From: Bacteroidales bacterium
GTDB taxonomy: Bacteria > Bacteroidota > Bacteroidia > Bacteroidales > P3
Reading direction: 5' to 3'
Assembly: GCA_017480225.1 (NCBI GenBank)
Contig: JAFVBB010000004.1
Span: forward strand, 62,001-126,000
DNA: 64,000 nt
Part shown: positions 53,987-62,108 of the stretch, piece by piece
How positions within the stretch are numbered: position 1 is the stretch's first letter
Layout of the letters: the number at the start of each line of letters is the position of its first letter
Notes under the pieces: generated by a model
Told to the model about the DNA's origin: nothing
The model's input: the letters and a program-made list of their open reading frames with translations, nothing else
The model's database searches: none
Position numbers and translations under genes: made by a program

Positions 53987-54275
53987 GATAAAAGAGGCCG
54001 CGCTGCGCGATCTGGCCGACTTGATGGATTTTCTGCGCACCGTGAAGTCGAGAGAAAGCGCGCACAGGTATATTGATGTGATGACCAGCGAGGTGCAATC
54101 GCTGTCAATATTCGCCGACCTTTACAGGCCGAGCGCCATGGCCGACATTCGCCGCATACACCCCAAGGCGCGGCGCATGGTTAGCCACAACAGGCGATGG
54201 GTGTACGTCTTCCACATCGAGGGCGACCTGGTGGTGGTGGACCGAATTCGCCCGGCCAAGACAATCAAGGGATAA
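53958..54275 (+). CDS. RelE/ParE-superfamily toxin
   Basis: 105 residues with the ParE/RelE pattern: an N-terminal strand and helices (YRVEIKEAALRDLADLMDFL), a central helix (ESAHRYIDVMTSEVQSLSIF) and the C-terminal beta sheet IHPKARRMVSHNRRWVYVFHIEGDLVVVDRIRP. RelE members cut mRNA on the ribosome and ParE members poison gyrase; the sequence alone does not decide which. The ATG at 53958 lies within the antitoxin. Confidence 0.82.
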   Translation: MSISTAYRVEIKEAALRDLADLMDFLRTVKSRESAHRYIDVMTSEVQSLSIFADLYRPSAMADIRRIHPKARRMVSHNRRWVYVFHIEGDLVVVDRIRPAKTIKG

Positions 54276-54349
54276 CCCGTTTCATTTCTTCCAGCCCGAC
54301 CGCGGCCAAGCCCACGCCACGGCCTGTTTTTGCGTGATGCGTGGACAGG

Positions 54350-54382
54350 TTTGGCGGAATGGAGTTTTTTTTGTATTTTTGC
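54350..54382 (+). promoter_or_regulatory. Promoter of the carboxyltransferase gene
   Basis: TTTG at 54350-54353 and TATTTTTGC at 54374-54382. The leader to the ATG at 54451 is about 60 nt and T-rich, with no clear fold. Confidence 0.7.
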
Positions 54383-54450
54383 ATTTCCCCGATTATGTTG
54401 ATAAATTGGGGTAGTGTTTTTTTAATCAAACGTATACAACAGCACAAGAT

Positions 54451-56220
54451 ATGAAGAAAGAAGTCGGATTCAGCCTCGTTTACCGCGACATGTGGCAAAG
54501 CAGCGGCAAGTACCAGCCGCGAGTGGACCAGCTGGTGCGCATAGCCCCGGTGATCGTGGCCATGGGATGCTTCGACCGAGTGGAGACCAACGGCGGAGCC
54601 TTCGAGCAGGTGAACCTGATGTATGGCGAGAACCCCAACAAGGCAGTCAGGGCCTGGACTGCGGAGTTTGGGCGGGCAGGCATACAGACGCACATGCTCG
54701 AGCGCGCGCTGAACGGGTTGCGCATGTACGGCGTGCCTGCCGACGTGCGGCGGCTGATGCCGAGGGTGAAGAAGGCGCAGGGTGTGGACATCATGCGCTC
54801 GTTCTGCGGGCTTAACGATGTGCGCAACCTGGAGCTGTCGATTGTGGCAGCCAAGGAGGCCGGCATGGTGAGCCAGGCGGCGCTGTCAATCACCCAGTCG
54901 CCGGTACACACGGTGGAATACTACCTTGACATGGTCGACAAACTGGTGGAGCTCGGAGCCGACGAGATATGCCTCAAGGACATGGCTGGCATAGGGCGGC
55001 CGGCCACACTGGGCAGACTGGTGAAGGCCATCAAGGAGCGCCATCCGCAGGTGAAGGTGCAGTATCACGGCCACAGCGGCCCCGGGCTCTCAATGGCGTC
55101 GGTGCTGACGGTGGCCGAGGCCGGAGCCGACTACATTGACTGCGCCATGGAGCCCCTCTCGTGGGGCATGGTGCACCCCGACGTAATCTCGGTGCAGGCC
55201 ATGCTCAAGGATGCCGGCTTTGCCGTGAAGGACATCAACATGGAGGCCTACATGGAGGCCCGCAGGCTGACGCAGGAATTCATCGACGACTTCCTGGGCC
55301 TGTACATCAACCCGGCCAACCGCATCAGCTCGTCGCTGCTGCTGGGCTGCGGCCTGCCGGGCGGCATGATGGGCTCGATGATGAGCGACCTCAAGGGTGT
55401 GCACGGCGCCATCAACATGGCCCTGAAGAAGAGCGGCAAGCCCGAGCTCACATTCGAGGAGCTCACCGTGAGGCTCTTCCAGGAGGTGGAGCACATATGG
55501 CCCATGCTGGGCTACCCGCCGCTGGTCACCCCCTTCAGCCAGTACACGAAGAACATAGCCGTGATGAACCTGCTGGCCATGGCGCAGGGCAAGCCACGGT
55601 TCAGCCAGATTGACAAGGATTCGTGGAACATGATACTGGGCCGAGCGGGCAGGCTGCCTGGCAAACTGGCGCCCGAGATTGTGGAGCTGGCCCAAAGCCA
55701 GGGCATGGAATTCTACGACGGAGTGCCGCAGGAGGCCTACCCCGACGCGCTGCCGCAATACATCGAGGAGATGGCCGCCAACGGGTGGGAGCGCGGCGAG
55801 GATGACGAGGAACTGTTCGAGCTGGCAATGCACGACCGCCAATACCGCGACTACAAGAGCGGGCTGGCCAAACAGCGCTTCGACAAAGAGCTGGCCCAAC
55901 TGCGCGAGGAACGCCAGCCAAAGCCTGCCGCCGCCACGGCCGAAGGTCTGGCCTTGAACTACATCGCACCCAACCACCCCAAAGCAGTGCCGCTCGTGGC
56001 CACCGCCACAGGAAGGCTCATGTGGGAGACCCGCTTCGACGACCACTCCACTGCACCGGCTCCGGGCACCGTGCTGAACGAGGGACAGACGGTGGCGATG
56101 ATTGAAGCCTCGTATGCCGTGGTTCCTCTCACCGCACTGGCTGGCGGCCGACTGGTCGACACCTGCGCCAGGCAGGGGCAGATGGTGAAGAAGGGCGACA
56201 TTGTCGGTTGGATGGAGTAA
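54451..56220 (+). CDS. Carboxyltransferase (oxaloacetate decarboxylase alpha / pyruvate carboxylase B-like), biotinyl Lys missing
   Basis: 589 residues. The N-terminal 300 form the metal-dependent carboxyltransferase barrel: FSLVYRDMWQSSGKYQ (metal Asp13), RVETNGGAFEQVN, EICLKDMAGIGRP (the Lys carbamylated in the family) and QYHGHSGPGLSMASVL (metal His pair). A helical conserved region follows (about 300-480). The last 75 residues look like a biotinyl domain, but the usual EAMKM reads EASYA (552-556), so the biotin-bearing Lys is replaced by Tyr555. It would therefore depend on a separate biotin carrier, or have a different partner. No carrier or membrane subunit is nearby. The M1 peptidase gene follows 11 bp later. 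Confidence 0.85.
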   Translation: MKKEVGFSLVYRDMWQSSGKYQPRVDQLVRIAPVIVAMGCFDRVETNGGAFEQVNLMYGENPNKAVRAWTAEFGRAGIQTHMLERALNGLRMYGVPADVRRLMPRVKKAQGVDIMRSFCGLNDVRNLELSIVAAKEAGMVSQAALSITQSPVHTVEYYLDMVDKLVELGADEICLKDMAGIGRPATLGRLVKAIKERHPQVKVQYHGHSGPGLSMASVLTVAEAGADYIDCAMEPLSWGMVHPDVISVQAMLKDAGFAVKDINMEAYMEARRLTQEFIDDFLGLYINPANRISSSLLLGCGLPGGMMGSMMSDLKGVHGAINMALKKSGKPELTFEELTVRLFQEVEHIWPMLGYPPLVTPFSQYTKNIAVMNLLAMAQGKPRFSQIDKDSWNMILGRAGRLPGKLAPEIVELAQSQGMEFYDGVPQEAYPDALPQYIEEMAANGWERGEDDEELFELAMHDRQYRDYKSGLAKQRFDKELAQLREERQPKPAAATAEGLALNYIAPNHPKAVPLVATATGRLMWETRFDDHSTAPAPGTVLNEGQTVAMIEASYAVVPLTALAGGRLVDTCARQGQMVKKGDIVGWME

Positions 56221-56231
56221 CGCTGGGAACA

Positions 56232-58526
56232 ATGAGAAAAGAACTGCTCGCAGCCGCACTGTCCATTCTTATGGCGTCGCTCGTGCCGTCGGCGCTCGCG
56301 CAGCAGCAGGCCGACTCGGTCGACGTGCTGGACTGCGACCTTGCCGTCGACCTCTCCGCAGGCAAGAACTTTCCCGGCGACGCCACCCTCACCGTGCGTC
56401 TTGCAAGCGAATGCAGTTCGCTGAAACTGGGGCTGTTCGGCAAGGTGGACAGCGTGTGGGTCGACGGCCGTCACGAACCCGACGCCACCATCGACTCCAT
56501 ACCCACCGCAGGCCACACGGCAGGCGACACGCTGAAGGTGCGCGTGAAATACCACGGATCAGGCTATGTCGAGAGCTATGGCTGGGGAGGCTTCCACTTC
56601 GACAAAAACATGAGCTACAACCTCGGTGTGGGCTTCGGCACCAACCCTCACAACATGGGGCGCGCGCTGATGCCCTGCCGCGACAACTTCCACGACAAGG
56701 CAACCTACACCCTGCGTGTGACAACACTGCAAGACTGGACAGCCGAATGCGGCGGCACACTGCTGCAACGCGACACCCTCGAAGACGGAAGGGAGCACTC
56801 AGTGTGGCGCATCGACCAACCGGTGAGCACCTACCTTGTAAGCGTGAGCCAGGCTCATTTCCGCCGCATCAGCCGCATGGTGGCCGGCGAGGACGGCGAC
56901 TATCCACTCACCCTTGGCTACACCACCCAGGACAGCTCGCGTGTGAGGCGGGCATTCGACTGCCTCGACTCGGTGGTGCCGATGTTCGAGCGTTGCCTCG
57001 GCCCCTACCGCTGGGGGCGCATCGGCTACATAGCCACAGAGCAGGGGTCAATGGAACACGTGAACAACATAGCCCTCGACCGCAGCTTCATTGCAAGCAC
57101 GTCAGAACGCGGGCAGATGACCATAGCCCATGAGCTGGGTCACGCCTGGTTCGGCAACCTCATCACGTGCGCCACAGAGGCCGACATGTGGATAAACGAG
57201 GGTGGCGCGTCGTTTTGCAGCGAACTGGCCATGGAGGCTACCAAAGGAACCGACGCAGCCCGCCGCTACTATCAGACCAACCTCGAGAGCGTTCTTCGCA
57301 CCACCCACCGCACCGACGGCGGCTACCGCGCGCTGAGCCCCATGCCGCACCAGTACACCTATGGATCTACGACCTACGACAAAGGCGCCCTCGTGTGGCA
57401 CTCGCTACGCGGCCTGATGGGCGACTCGCTCTTCTACGCCTCGATGCGCCGACTGATGGATGACCTGTCATTCTCCACAGCAACAGCCGCCGAGGTGCGC
57501 GACTCGCTCGAGAGCTACACGGGCCTCAACCTCGGCGCATTCTTCGACTTCCACGTTTTCAATCCGGGTTTTGTGGACTACCACGTCGAGCTTTCCGGCG
57601 ACATGCGAGAGGTGCGCCTGCAGGCGCAAGGCGTGGGCACAGACGTTGTGCCCGCATACTCGACCGTGCCGGTGACCTTCTTCGCCCACGACGGCACGGC
57701 CACCACCCGATGGCTTGGCATGGAGGGCACCGAGACGACACACCAGATTGAAGGCCTGGGCGACGTGGCGTACTGCGTGCTCGACTACAACACGGCGCTT
57801 TCTGACGCCGCCACGGTGGAACGCCTGCCGCTCGACGGAACAGGCCAGCGCACCAGCAAAGTGGCCCACATGCGCGTGCAGCTCGACGGCAACGGCAAAC
57901 CAGGCTCACACATTGTGGTGGAGCATCACTGGGGCCGCCCCTACGACACCGACACACTTGCAGGAATCGTGCGCACAGCCAACCGCTACTGGATTGTGCG
58001 CGGGGAGCAGGGGCAGTGCTTCGGCACGCAGGGCCAGTTCTACTACATCAGAGAAGGCAACGGACAGGGCGCCTATCCCAACCTTGACCCAGGCCTCTAC
58101 AGCCACGAGGCAAGTCACGACTCGCTGCTGCTGCTCTACCGCAGCAGCTCCGACGAACCCTGGCAGGCAGTGTCGCACTCTTTCATCGGCGACCGCAGTG
58201 AGGGCTACATGCTGACCGACAACCTGCGCATCGGCGAATATACACTGGCCATCGCCGACCTCTCGCAACTCGGCCTGGCAAGGCCGCAAAGCCGCACTGT
58301 GAACCTCTTCCCCAACCCGGTGCGCAGCGGAGGCACGGTGCGCATCGACCTTCCAGAGGGCGGCCCATGCTCCGTCAGCGTCACTGACTGCACCGGTCGC
58401 ACACTGTGGAGCCACGGCAACTGCACCGGCTGGCTGACAGTCGCGCTGCCGCTGCCCGCTGGAACATATTTGGTTAGAATTGAAAATAATATTGTATCTT
58501 TGCAGTCGAAATTGACAGTGCTATGA
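56232..58526 (+). CDS. M1-family zinc metallopeptidase with type IX secretion C-terminal domain
   Basis: 764 residues: signal peptide (to ALAQQQ, about residue 27), N-terminal beta domain, exopeptidase-type GSMEH motif (near 272-276, in place of GAMEN), zinc site HELGH (300-304) with third ligand Glu323 in WINEGG, and helical repeats. The last 75 residues begin NLFPNPVRSGGTVRIDLPEG and end PAGTYLVRIENNIVSLQS, a classic T9SS sorting domain. It is therefore probably exported across the outer membrane and anchored at the surface to digest peptides. The ATG at 56232 starts the signal peptide. Its end is AT-rich because it holds the next gene's promoter. Confidence 0.92.
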   Translation: MRKELLAAALSILMASLVPSALAQQQADSVDVLDCDLAVDLSAGKNFPGDATLTVRLASECSSLKLGLFGKVDSVWVDGRHEPDATIDSIPTAGHTAGDTLKVRVKYHGSGYVESYGWGGFHFDKNMSYNLGVGFGTNPHNMGRALMPCRDNFHDKATYTLRVTTLQDWTAECGGTLLQRDTLEDGREHSVWRIDQPVSTYLVSVSQAHFRRISRMVAGEDGDYPLTLGYTTQDSSRVRRAFDCLDSVVPMFERCLGPYRWGRIGYIATEQGSMEHVNNIALDRSFIASTSERGQMTIAHELGHAWFGNLITCATEADMWINEGGASFCSELAMEATKGTDAARRYYQTNLESVLRTTHRTDGGYRALSPMPHQYTYGSTTYDKGALVWHSLRGLMGDSLFYASMRRLMDDLSFSTATAAEVRDSLESYTGLNLGAFFDFHVFNPGFVDYHVELSGDMREVRLQAQGVGTDVVPAYSTVPVTFFAHDGTATTRWLGMEGTETTHQIEGLGDVAYCVLDYNTALSDAATVERLPLDGTGQRTSKVAHMRVQLDGNGKPGSHIVVEHHWGRPYDTDTLAGIVRTANRYWIVRGEQGQCFGTQGQFYYIREGNGQGAYPNLDPGLYSHEASHDSLLLLYRSSSDEPWQAVSHSFIGDRSEGYMLTDNLRIGEYTLAIADLSQLGLARPQSRTVNLFPNPVRSGGTVRIDLPEGGPCSVSVTDCTGRTLWSHGNCTGWLTVALPLPAGTYLVRIENNIVSLQSKLTVL
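58469..58503 (+). promoter_or_regulatory. Promoter inside the 3' end of the M1 peptidase gene
   Basis: TTTG (58469-58472) and TATCTTTGC (58495-58503) lie within the last 20 codons of the peptidase, 20 bp before the next ATG. The local drop in GC against the surrounding coding sequence supports a real promoter. Confidence 0.7.
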
Positions 58527-59146
58527 AAAAGAAGGGATACGCGCTACTGGCTGTGCTGCTGGCACTTGCAGGCATGGCACGGGCACAGTACACGCAACTT
58601 GGCAAAGCCAACGAGTTCATGCTCAAGCTTGAGTTGGGCTACGCGCCTTTCATGGGCAACCGGGGCACCGCAGGCGACCACGGCTATTACCTCAACAAGT
58701 TCCACAACGCGGCAGGCCTCAACGTCATGGCGGGCAGCAACATCAGCCAGGACTGGTTTGTGGGCGGTGGCCTGGGCTTCAACTACTACCACAACCTGCA
58801 GCAGGGGGTGGTCACCCCTCTCATGGGCGTGCAGGTGTTCGCCGACGCCGACTTCCGCCCCATATGGAAGGGCGTGATGGGTGTCGACTACCAGCCGGTG
58901 ACCATCAAGTGGTCGCCCGTCATCGGGGCCAGGGTGGGCGTGAGCTACCTCATGGGCGAGGGCGAGCCCGCAGGCTACGACCCCACACTCACACCCATGT
59001 TCGAGCTCAGCGCAGGCGTCAACTGGTACTATATGCACGGACTGCGCAACATGAGCCACAACTTCCACGCTTTCTATGCCACCCTCGGCGTGGCCTACAT
59101 GCAGCAGACTGTCTTCCTCCCGCTGCGCATAGGCTGGCGCTGGTAA
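58523..59146 (+). CDS. Small outer-membrane beta-barrel protein
   Basis: 207 residues: signal peptide MKKKGYALLAVLLALAGMARA, then amphipathic strands (EFMLKLELGYAPFMG, DWFVGGGLGFNYYHN, WSPVIGARVGVSYLMG, FYATLGVAYMQQ) and the C-terminal IGWRW ending in an aromatic residue. Size and pattern fit an OmpX/OmpW-like or PorT-like barrel; function unknown. The ATG overlaps the peptidase stop, but a promoter inside that gene can also drive it. Confidence 0.75.
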   Translation: MKKKGYALLAVLLALAGMARAQYTQLGKANEFMLKLELGYAPFMGNRGTAGDHGYYLNKFHNAAGLNVMAGSNISQDWFVGGGLGFNYYHNLQQGVVTPLMGVQVFADADFRPIWKGVMGVDYQPVTIKWSPVIGARVGVSYLMGEGEPAGYDPTLTPMFELSAGVNWYYMHGLRNMSHNFHAFYATLGVAYMQQTVFLPLRIGWRW

Positions 59147-59162
59147 CCAAAGGCCTATAACC

Positions 59163-59507
59163 ATGCAATCAACACGACAAAACAAAATCTGCCGCCTCAT
59201 ACAGCAGGACATGGGCGACATCTTCCTCCGTGAGATGAAGCCCGCGCTCGGCAACTCGCTCATCACCGTCACCGCCGTCCGCATCACCCCCGACCTCTCC
59301 ATCGCCCGTGTCTACGTGTCGATAATGCCGCTTGGCGGTGCCGACACCGACGCGCTCATGGCGCAGATACGCGAGCTCGCGCCCGACCTGCGCCGCCGGC
59401 TCGGCCTGCGCGAGGGCAAGCAGCTACGCATAATTCCGCAGCTCGAGTTCTTCCTCGACGACACCCTCGACTACATCGAGAACATCAACCGCCTGCTCAA
59501 GCAGTGA
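59163..59507 (+). CDS. rbfA: Ribosome-binding factor A
   Basis: 114 residues with the KH-like RbfA fold: RQNKICRLIQQDMGDIFLRE, LITVTAVRITPDLSIARVYVSIMP, LRRRLGLREGKQLRIIPQLEFFLDDTLDYIENI. It helps mature the 16S 5' end. The stop overlaps the following gene (GTGA), an rbfA-permease arrangement common in Bacteroidota. Confidence 0.93.
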   Translation: MQSTRQNKICRLIQQDMGDIFLREMKPALGNSLITVTAVRITPDLSIARVYVSIMPLGGADTDALMAQIRELAPDLRRRLGLREGKQLRIIPQLEFFLDDTLDYIENINRLLKQ

Positions 59508-60718
59508 AGCTCGAAGGGCGCATAGCCGCACGCTACCTCTTCGGCCTGCGGGGGCACTCGGTGGTGACCGTCATCTCGTGGGTGTCGCTCGCGGGGTTGC
59601 TGGTTAGCACAGCCGCCCTCATCGTGGTGCTGTCAGTCTACAACGGCATCGGCGAACTCACCAAGGGGCTCTTCGGCACTTTTGACCCCGAGCTCTCCAT
59701 CGAGCCCGCGCAGGGCAAATCGTTCCGCACCGCCGACCTCGACTATGCAGCCCTCCTGGCCGACCCCGACGTGGCCGCCGTGAGCCAACTGGCCGAGGAG
59801 ACCGCGTGGATTACCTACGGCAACAACCAGGCCATAGCCCGCCTGCGCGGCGTCGACACGGCCTACACCGCAATCAGCGGCATCGACACCATGCTCCACG
59901 ACGGTGTGTTCCATGCCACGGCCGACGGTGCCCACCTGCTCTACGCCGGGGGCGACTTGTGGTTCACGCTCGCCATGCGCCTGCACTCCAACCTGCCGGC
60001 CACCGTGATGATCCCGCGCCGGGGCACCACCTCGATGGGCACCACGCTCGACCAGGCCTTCACCTCCGCGCCAGCCTACCCCGCAGGCTACTTCTTCATA
60101 CAGCAGGACATTGACCGCCAGTACGCGCTCACCGACATTGGCCTTGTGCGCGAGCTCATGCAGTATGCCCCCGACGAGGTCACCTCGCTGGCCGTGAGCC
60201 TGCGGCCCGGAGCCAAGGCCGCACGCGCCAAGCAACGCCTGGCCGCCCTGGCAGGCACCAACTTCACCGTGAAGGACCGCCACGACCAGCAGCCGCTCTA
60301 CTTCAAGATATTCCGCACCGAGCGCCTCGGCATCTACCTCATACTGTCGCTCATCGTGCTCATCTCCACCCTCTCGCTCTCGGCCTCGCTCTCGCTGCTG
60401 GTGCTCAACAAGCAGCGCGACATCTTCATTCTGCGCAGCATGGGGCTCACCGCACGCCGCGTGAGGAGCATCTTCCGCGCCGAGGGTATGCTCATCTGCA
60501 CCCTGGCCGTGCTCGCCGGGCTGGCGCTCGGGCTGGCCGTGTGCTGGCTGCAGATGCGCTTCGGCCTGGTGCGCCTGGGCGACGGCAACTTTGTGGTCGA
60601 CGCCTTCCCCGTGGCCATGCGCGGTGTCGACTTCGCGGCCACCTTCACCCTGGTGATGGCCATAAGCTCCGCCGCCGTGGCGCTCACTGTTCAACGCTCA
60701 AAAAAAGCCTTCCAATGA
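59504..60718 (+). CDS. LolC/LolE-type ABC transporter permease
   Basis: 404 residues with the MacB/LolE layout: helix 1 (SVVTVISWVSLAGLLVSTAALIVVLSVYNG), a periplasmic domain of about 215 residues, and three C-terminal helices (LGIYLILSLIVLISTLSLSASL, EGMLICTLAVLAGLALGLAVCW, DFAATFTLVMAISSAAVAL) with the FILRSMGLTARRVRSIF coupling segment. It probably extracts lipoproteins from the inner membrane for LolA. The ATPase gene is not in the window. GTG start coupled to rbfA. Confidence 0.85.
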   Translation: MKLEGRIAARYLFGLRGHSVVTVISWVSLAGLLVSTAALIVVLSVYNGIGELTKGLFGTFDPELSIEPAQGKSFRTADLDYAALLADPDVAAVSQLAEETAWITYGNNQAIARLRGVDTAYTAISGIDTMLHDGVFHATADGAHLLYAGGDLWFTLAMRLHSNLPATVMIPRRGTTSMGTTLDQAFTSAPAYPAGYFFIQQDIDRQYALTDIGLVRELMQYAPDEVTSLAVSLRPGAKAARAKQRLAALAGTNFTVKDRHDQQPLYFKIFRTERLGIYLILSLIVLISTLSLSASLSLLVLNKQRDIFILRSMGLTARRVRSIFRAEGMLICTLAVLAGLALGLAVCWLQMRFGLVRLGDGNFVVDAFPVAMRGVDFAATFTLVMAISSAAVALTVQRSKKAFQ

Positions 60719-60843
60719 AACATCGCCGCCCCCGCGCAATCCTCGTCGCGCTGCTCCTCATGGCACTGGCCGCCTCGGCCTGCTCCCAGTCTGCCCACAT
60801 GTACAGGCACAACCGTTCACACTGCGACTGCCCCACGTTTTGA
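60715..60843 (+). CDS. Micro-lipoprotein of 42 residues ending HCDCPTF
   Basis: MKHRRPRAILVALLLMALAA then the lipobox ASAC (Cys23), leaving a 20-residue mature lipopeptide CSQSAHMYRHNRSHCDCPTF rich in His, Arg and Cys. The start overlaps the permease stop (ATGA) and its stop overlaps the next start (TTGA), so it is translationally wedged between two genes. I cannot name a family. The His/Cys pattern could bind metal or form a disulfide. Confidence 0.7.
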   Translation: MKHRRPRAILVALLLMALAASACSQSAHMYRHNRSHCDCPTF

Positions 60844-61451
60844 CCCAGCGCGAGAGATACATCGAGGTGCTGGGGCGCTACCTGCCCGAAGCCGCCGTGC
60901 CAGCCATGCTCGACTACATCGACATGCGCCGCGTGCACCTGCGCATCACCGCCAGCCGCAGCAGCAAGCTGGGCGACTACCGCTGGCCGCGGCCCGGCCA
61001 CCCCGGACACGAGATAACCATCAACGGCGACCTTCCCAAGCCGCTTTTCCTATGGGTGATGCTGCACGAGGCCGCCCACCTGGAGACGCGCCTCAAGCAC
61101 ACCGACGTCAAGCCCCACGGCCCCGAATGGCAGGAAGAGTTCCGCAGCCTGCTCGCCGCCCACGCCGCCCTCTTCCCCGACGACGTGCAGCACGATCTGG
61201 CGCTGCTGCTGCGCCGCCGCCCCTTCAGTCCAACGCTCATGCGCCGCATCGAGGCCGCCCTGCGCCCAGACAGCCCCTCCTCGCCGCAACTCGACAGCCT
61301 GCCGCCTGGCACACGTTTCCGCATGGCCTCGCAGCCGGGACTCCTCTTCGAAAGCATTGAGCGCAGGCGCACCCGGTGGCTTTGCCGCGAGCTGAACAGC
61401 GGCCGACTCTTCACCGTCAGTGCCACAGCAAGGGTGACCACCGAGCAGTGA
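60840..61451 (+). CDS. SprT-like zinc metallopeptidase-type protein
   Basis: 203 residues. HEAAH (76-80) with a downstream HGPEWQEEF is the SprT/gluzincin-like pattern, two His ligands and a third further on. The N-terminal part (YIEVLGRYLPEAAVPAMLDYI, RVHLRITASRSSKLGDYRWP) is also typical. A basic C-terminal part (TRWLCRELNSGRLF) may bind nucleic acid. The TTG start overlaps the upstream stop; no better start is close. Substrate unknown. Confidence 0.8.
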   Translation: MTQRERYIEVLGRYLPEAAVPAMLDYIDMRRVHLRITASRSSKLGDYRWPRPGHPGHEITINGDLPKPLFLWVMLHEAAHLETRLKHTDVKPHGPEWQEEFRSLLAAHAALFPDDVQHDLALLLRRRPFSPTLMRRIEAALRPDSPSSPQLDSLPPGTRFRMASQPGLLFESIERRRTRWLCRELNSGRLFTVSATARVTTEQ

Positions 61452-61466
61452 CCACCGCCCTGCCCC

Positions 61467-61790
61467 TCAACTCACAGCCTTCAGACCCACCACCGAGGCA
61501 ATAAGCGTGGTGATGAAAAACAGCCGCCAGAAGGTGGCAGGCTCGTGGAACACGAAAATGCCCAGCAGCACCGACCCCACGGCGCCGATGCCCGTCCACA
61601 CCGGGTAGGCCGTGCCTATGGGTATGGTTTGCGTGGCCCGCGCCAGCAGCACCGCGCTCATCACGTAGCAGAACACGAATCCGCCCATCCACTCCCAGTA
61701 TGGCAGCCCCTCAAGCCCCTTGGCCTTGCCCAGGCAGAAGGCGAACCCCACCTCGCAGCAGCTGGCCAGCAACAGTACAATCCAGTTCAT
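61467..61790 (-). CDS. Small multidrug resistance family exporter, SugE/Gdx-like
   Basis: 107 residues, four helices: MNWIVLLLASCCEVGFAFCLGK with the essential Glu13, VFCYVMSAVLLARATQTIPIGTAYPVWTG, VGSVLLGIFVFHEPATFW and a final hydrophobic helix. The PIGTAYPVWTGIGAVG stretch is nearer to guanidinium exporters (Gdx/SugE) than to EmrE. It works as a dual-topology dimer in the inner membrane. No guanidine riboswitch is seen in its short leader. Confidence 0.88.
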   Translation of the reverse strand: MNWIVLLLASCCEVGFAFCLGKAKGLEGLPYWEWMGGFVFCYVMSAVLLARATQTIPIGTAYPVWTGIGAVGSVLLGIFVFHEPATFWRLFFITTLIASVVGLKAVS

Positions 61791-61821
61791 AACGCAGTTG
61801 GTCAGTTTTTGAATTGAAACT

Positions 61822-61830
61822 GCAAAGATA
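61822..61830 (-). promoter_or_regulatory. -7 promoter box for the SMR exporter
   Basis: Minus-strand TATCTTTGC, 31 bp upstream of the ATG at 61790. Confidence 0.75.
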
Positions 61831-61924
61831 CGAAAAAAATAACTAACCGCCCTCCGTCCCCATGCCGCGGCTATCGTACATGCAACCGGCGTGATTTACA
61901 GCATGTTGCAGCAACCACACCTCA

Positions 61925-62079
61925 CAACGCCCTGAAAGCCAGCCAGAAAAGGCATCAAAGCAATACCAAGACCGTCTGTTCTTCGATTGTTCTCCGATTG
62001 TTCTTCGATTGTTCTTCGATTTAATATCGAAGAACAATCGAAGAACAATCGGAGAACAATCGAAGAACAGACGGTCTTG
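61925..62079 (-). repeat. Family A palindromic element, copy A6 (inverted)
   Basis: The longest perfect copy: 54-bp arms (61967-62020 and 62026-62079) around TTAAT, whose complement ATTAA is the loop of A1. The tail lies on the left (61925-61966, minus strand GGTATTGCTTTGATGCC then TTTTCTGGCTGGC), so orientation is reversed. It sits between the SMR gene promoter and the 3' end of the DUF805 gene. Confidence 0.95.
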
Positions 62080-62108
62080 ACACAGACGTGGCGCACCGAG
62101 ACTCTACC

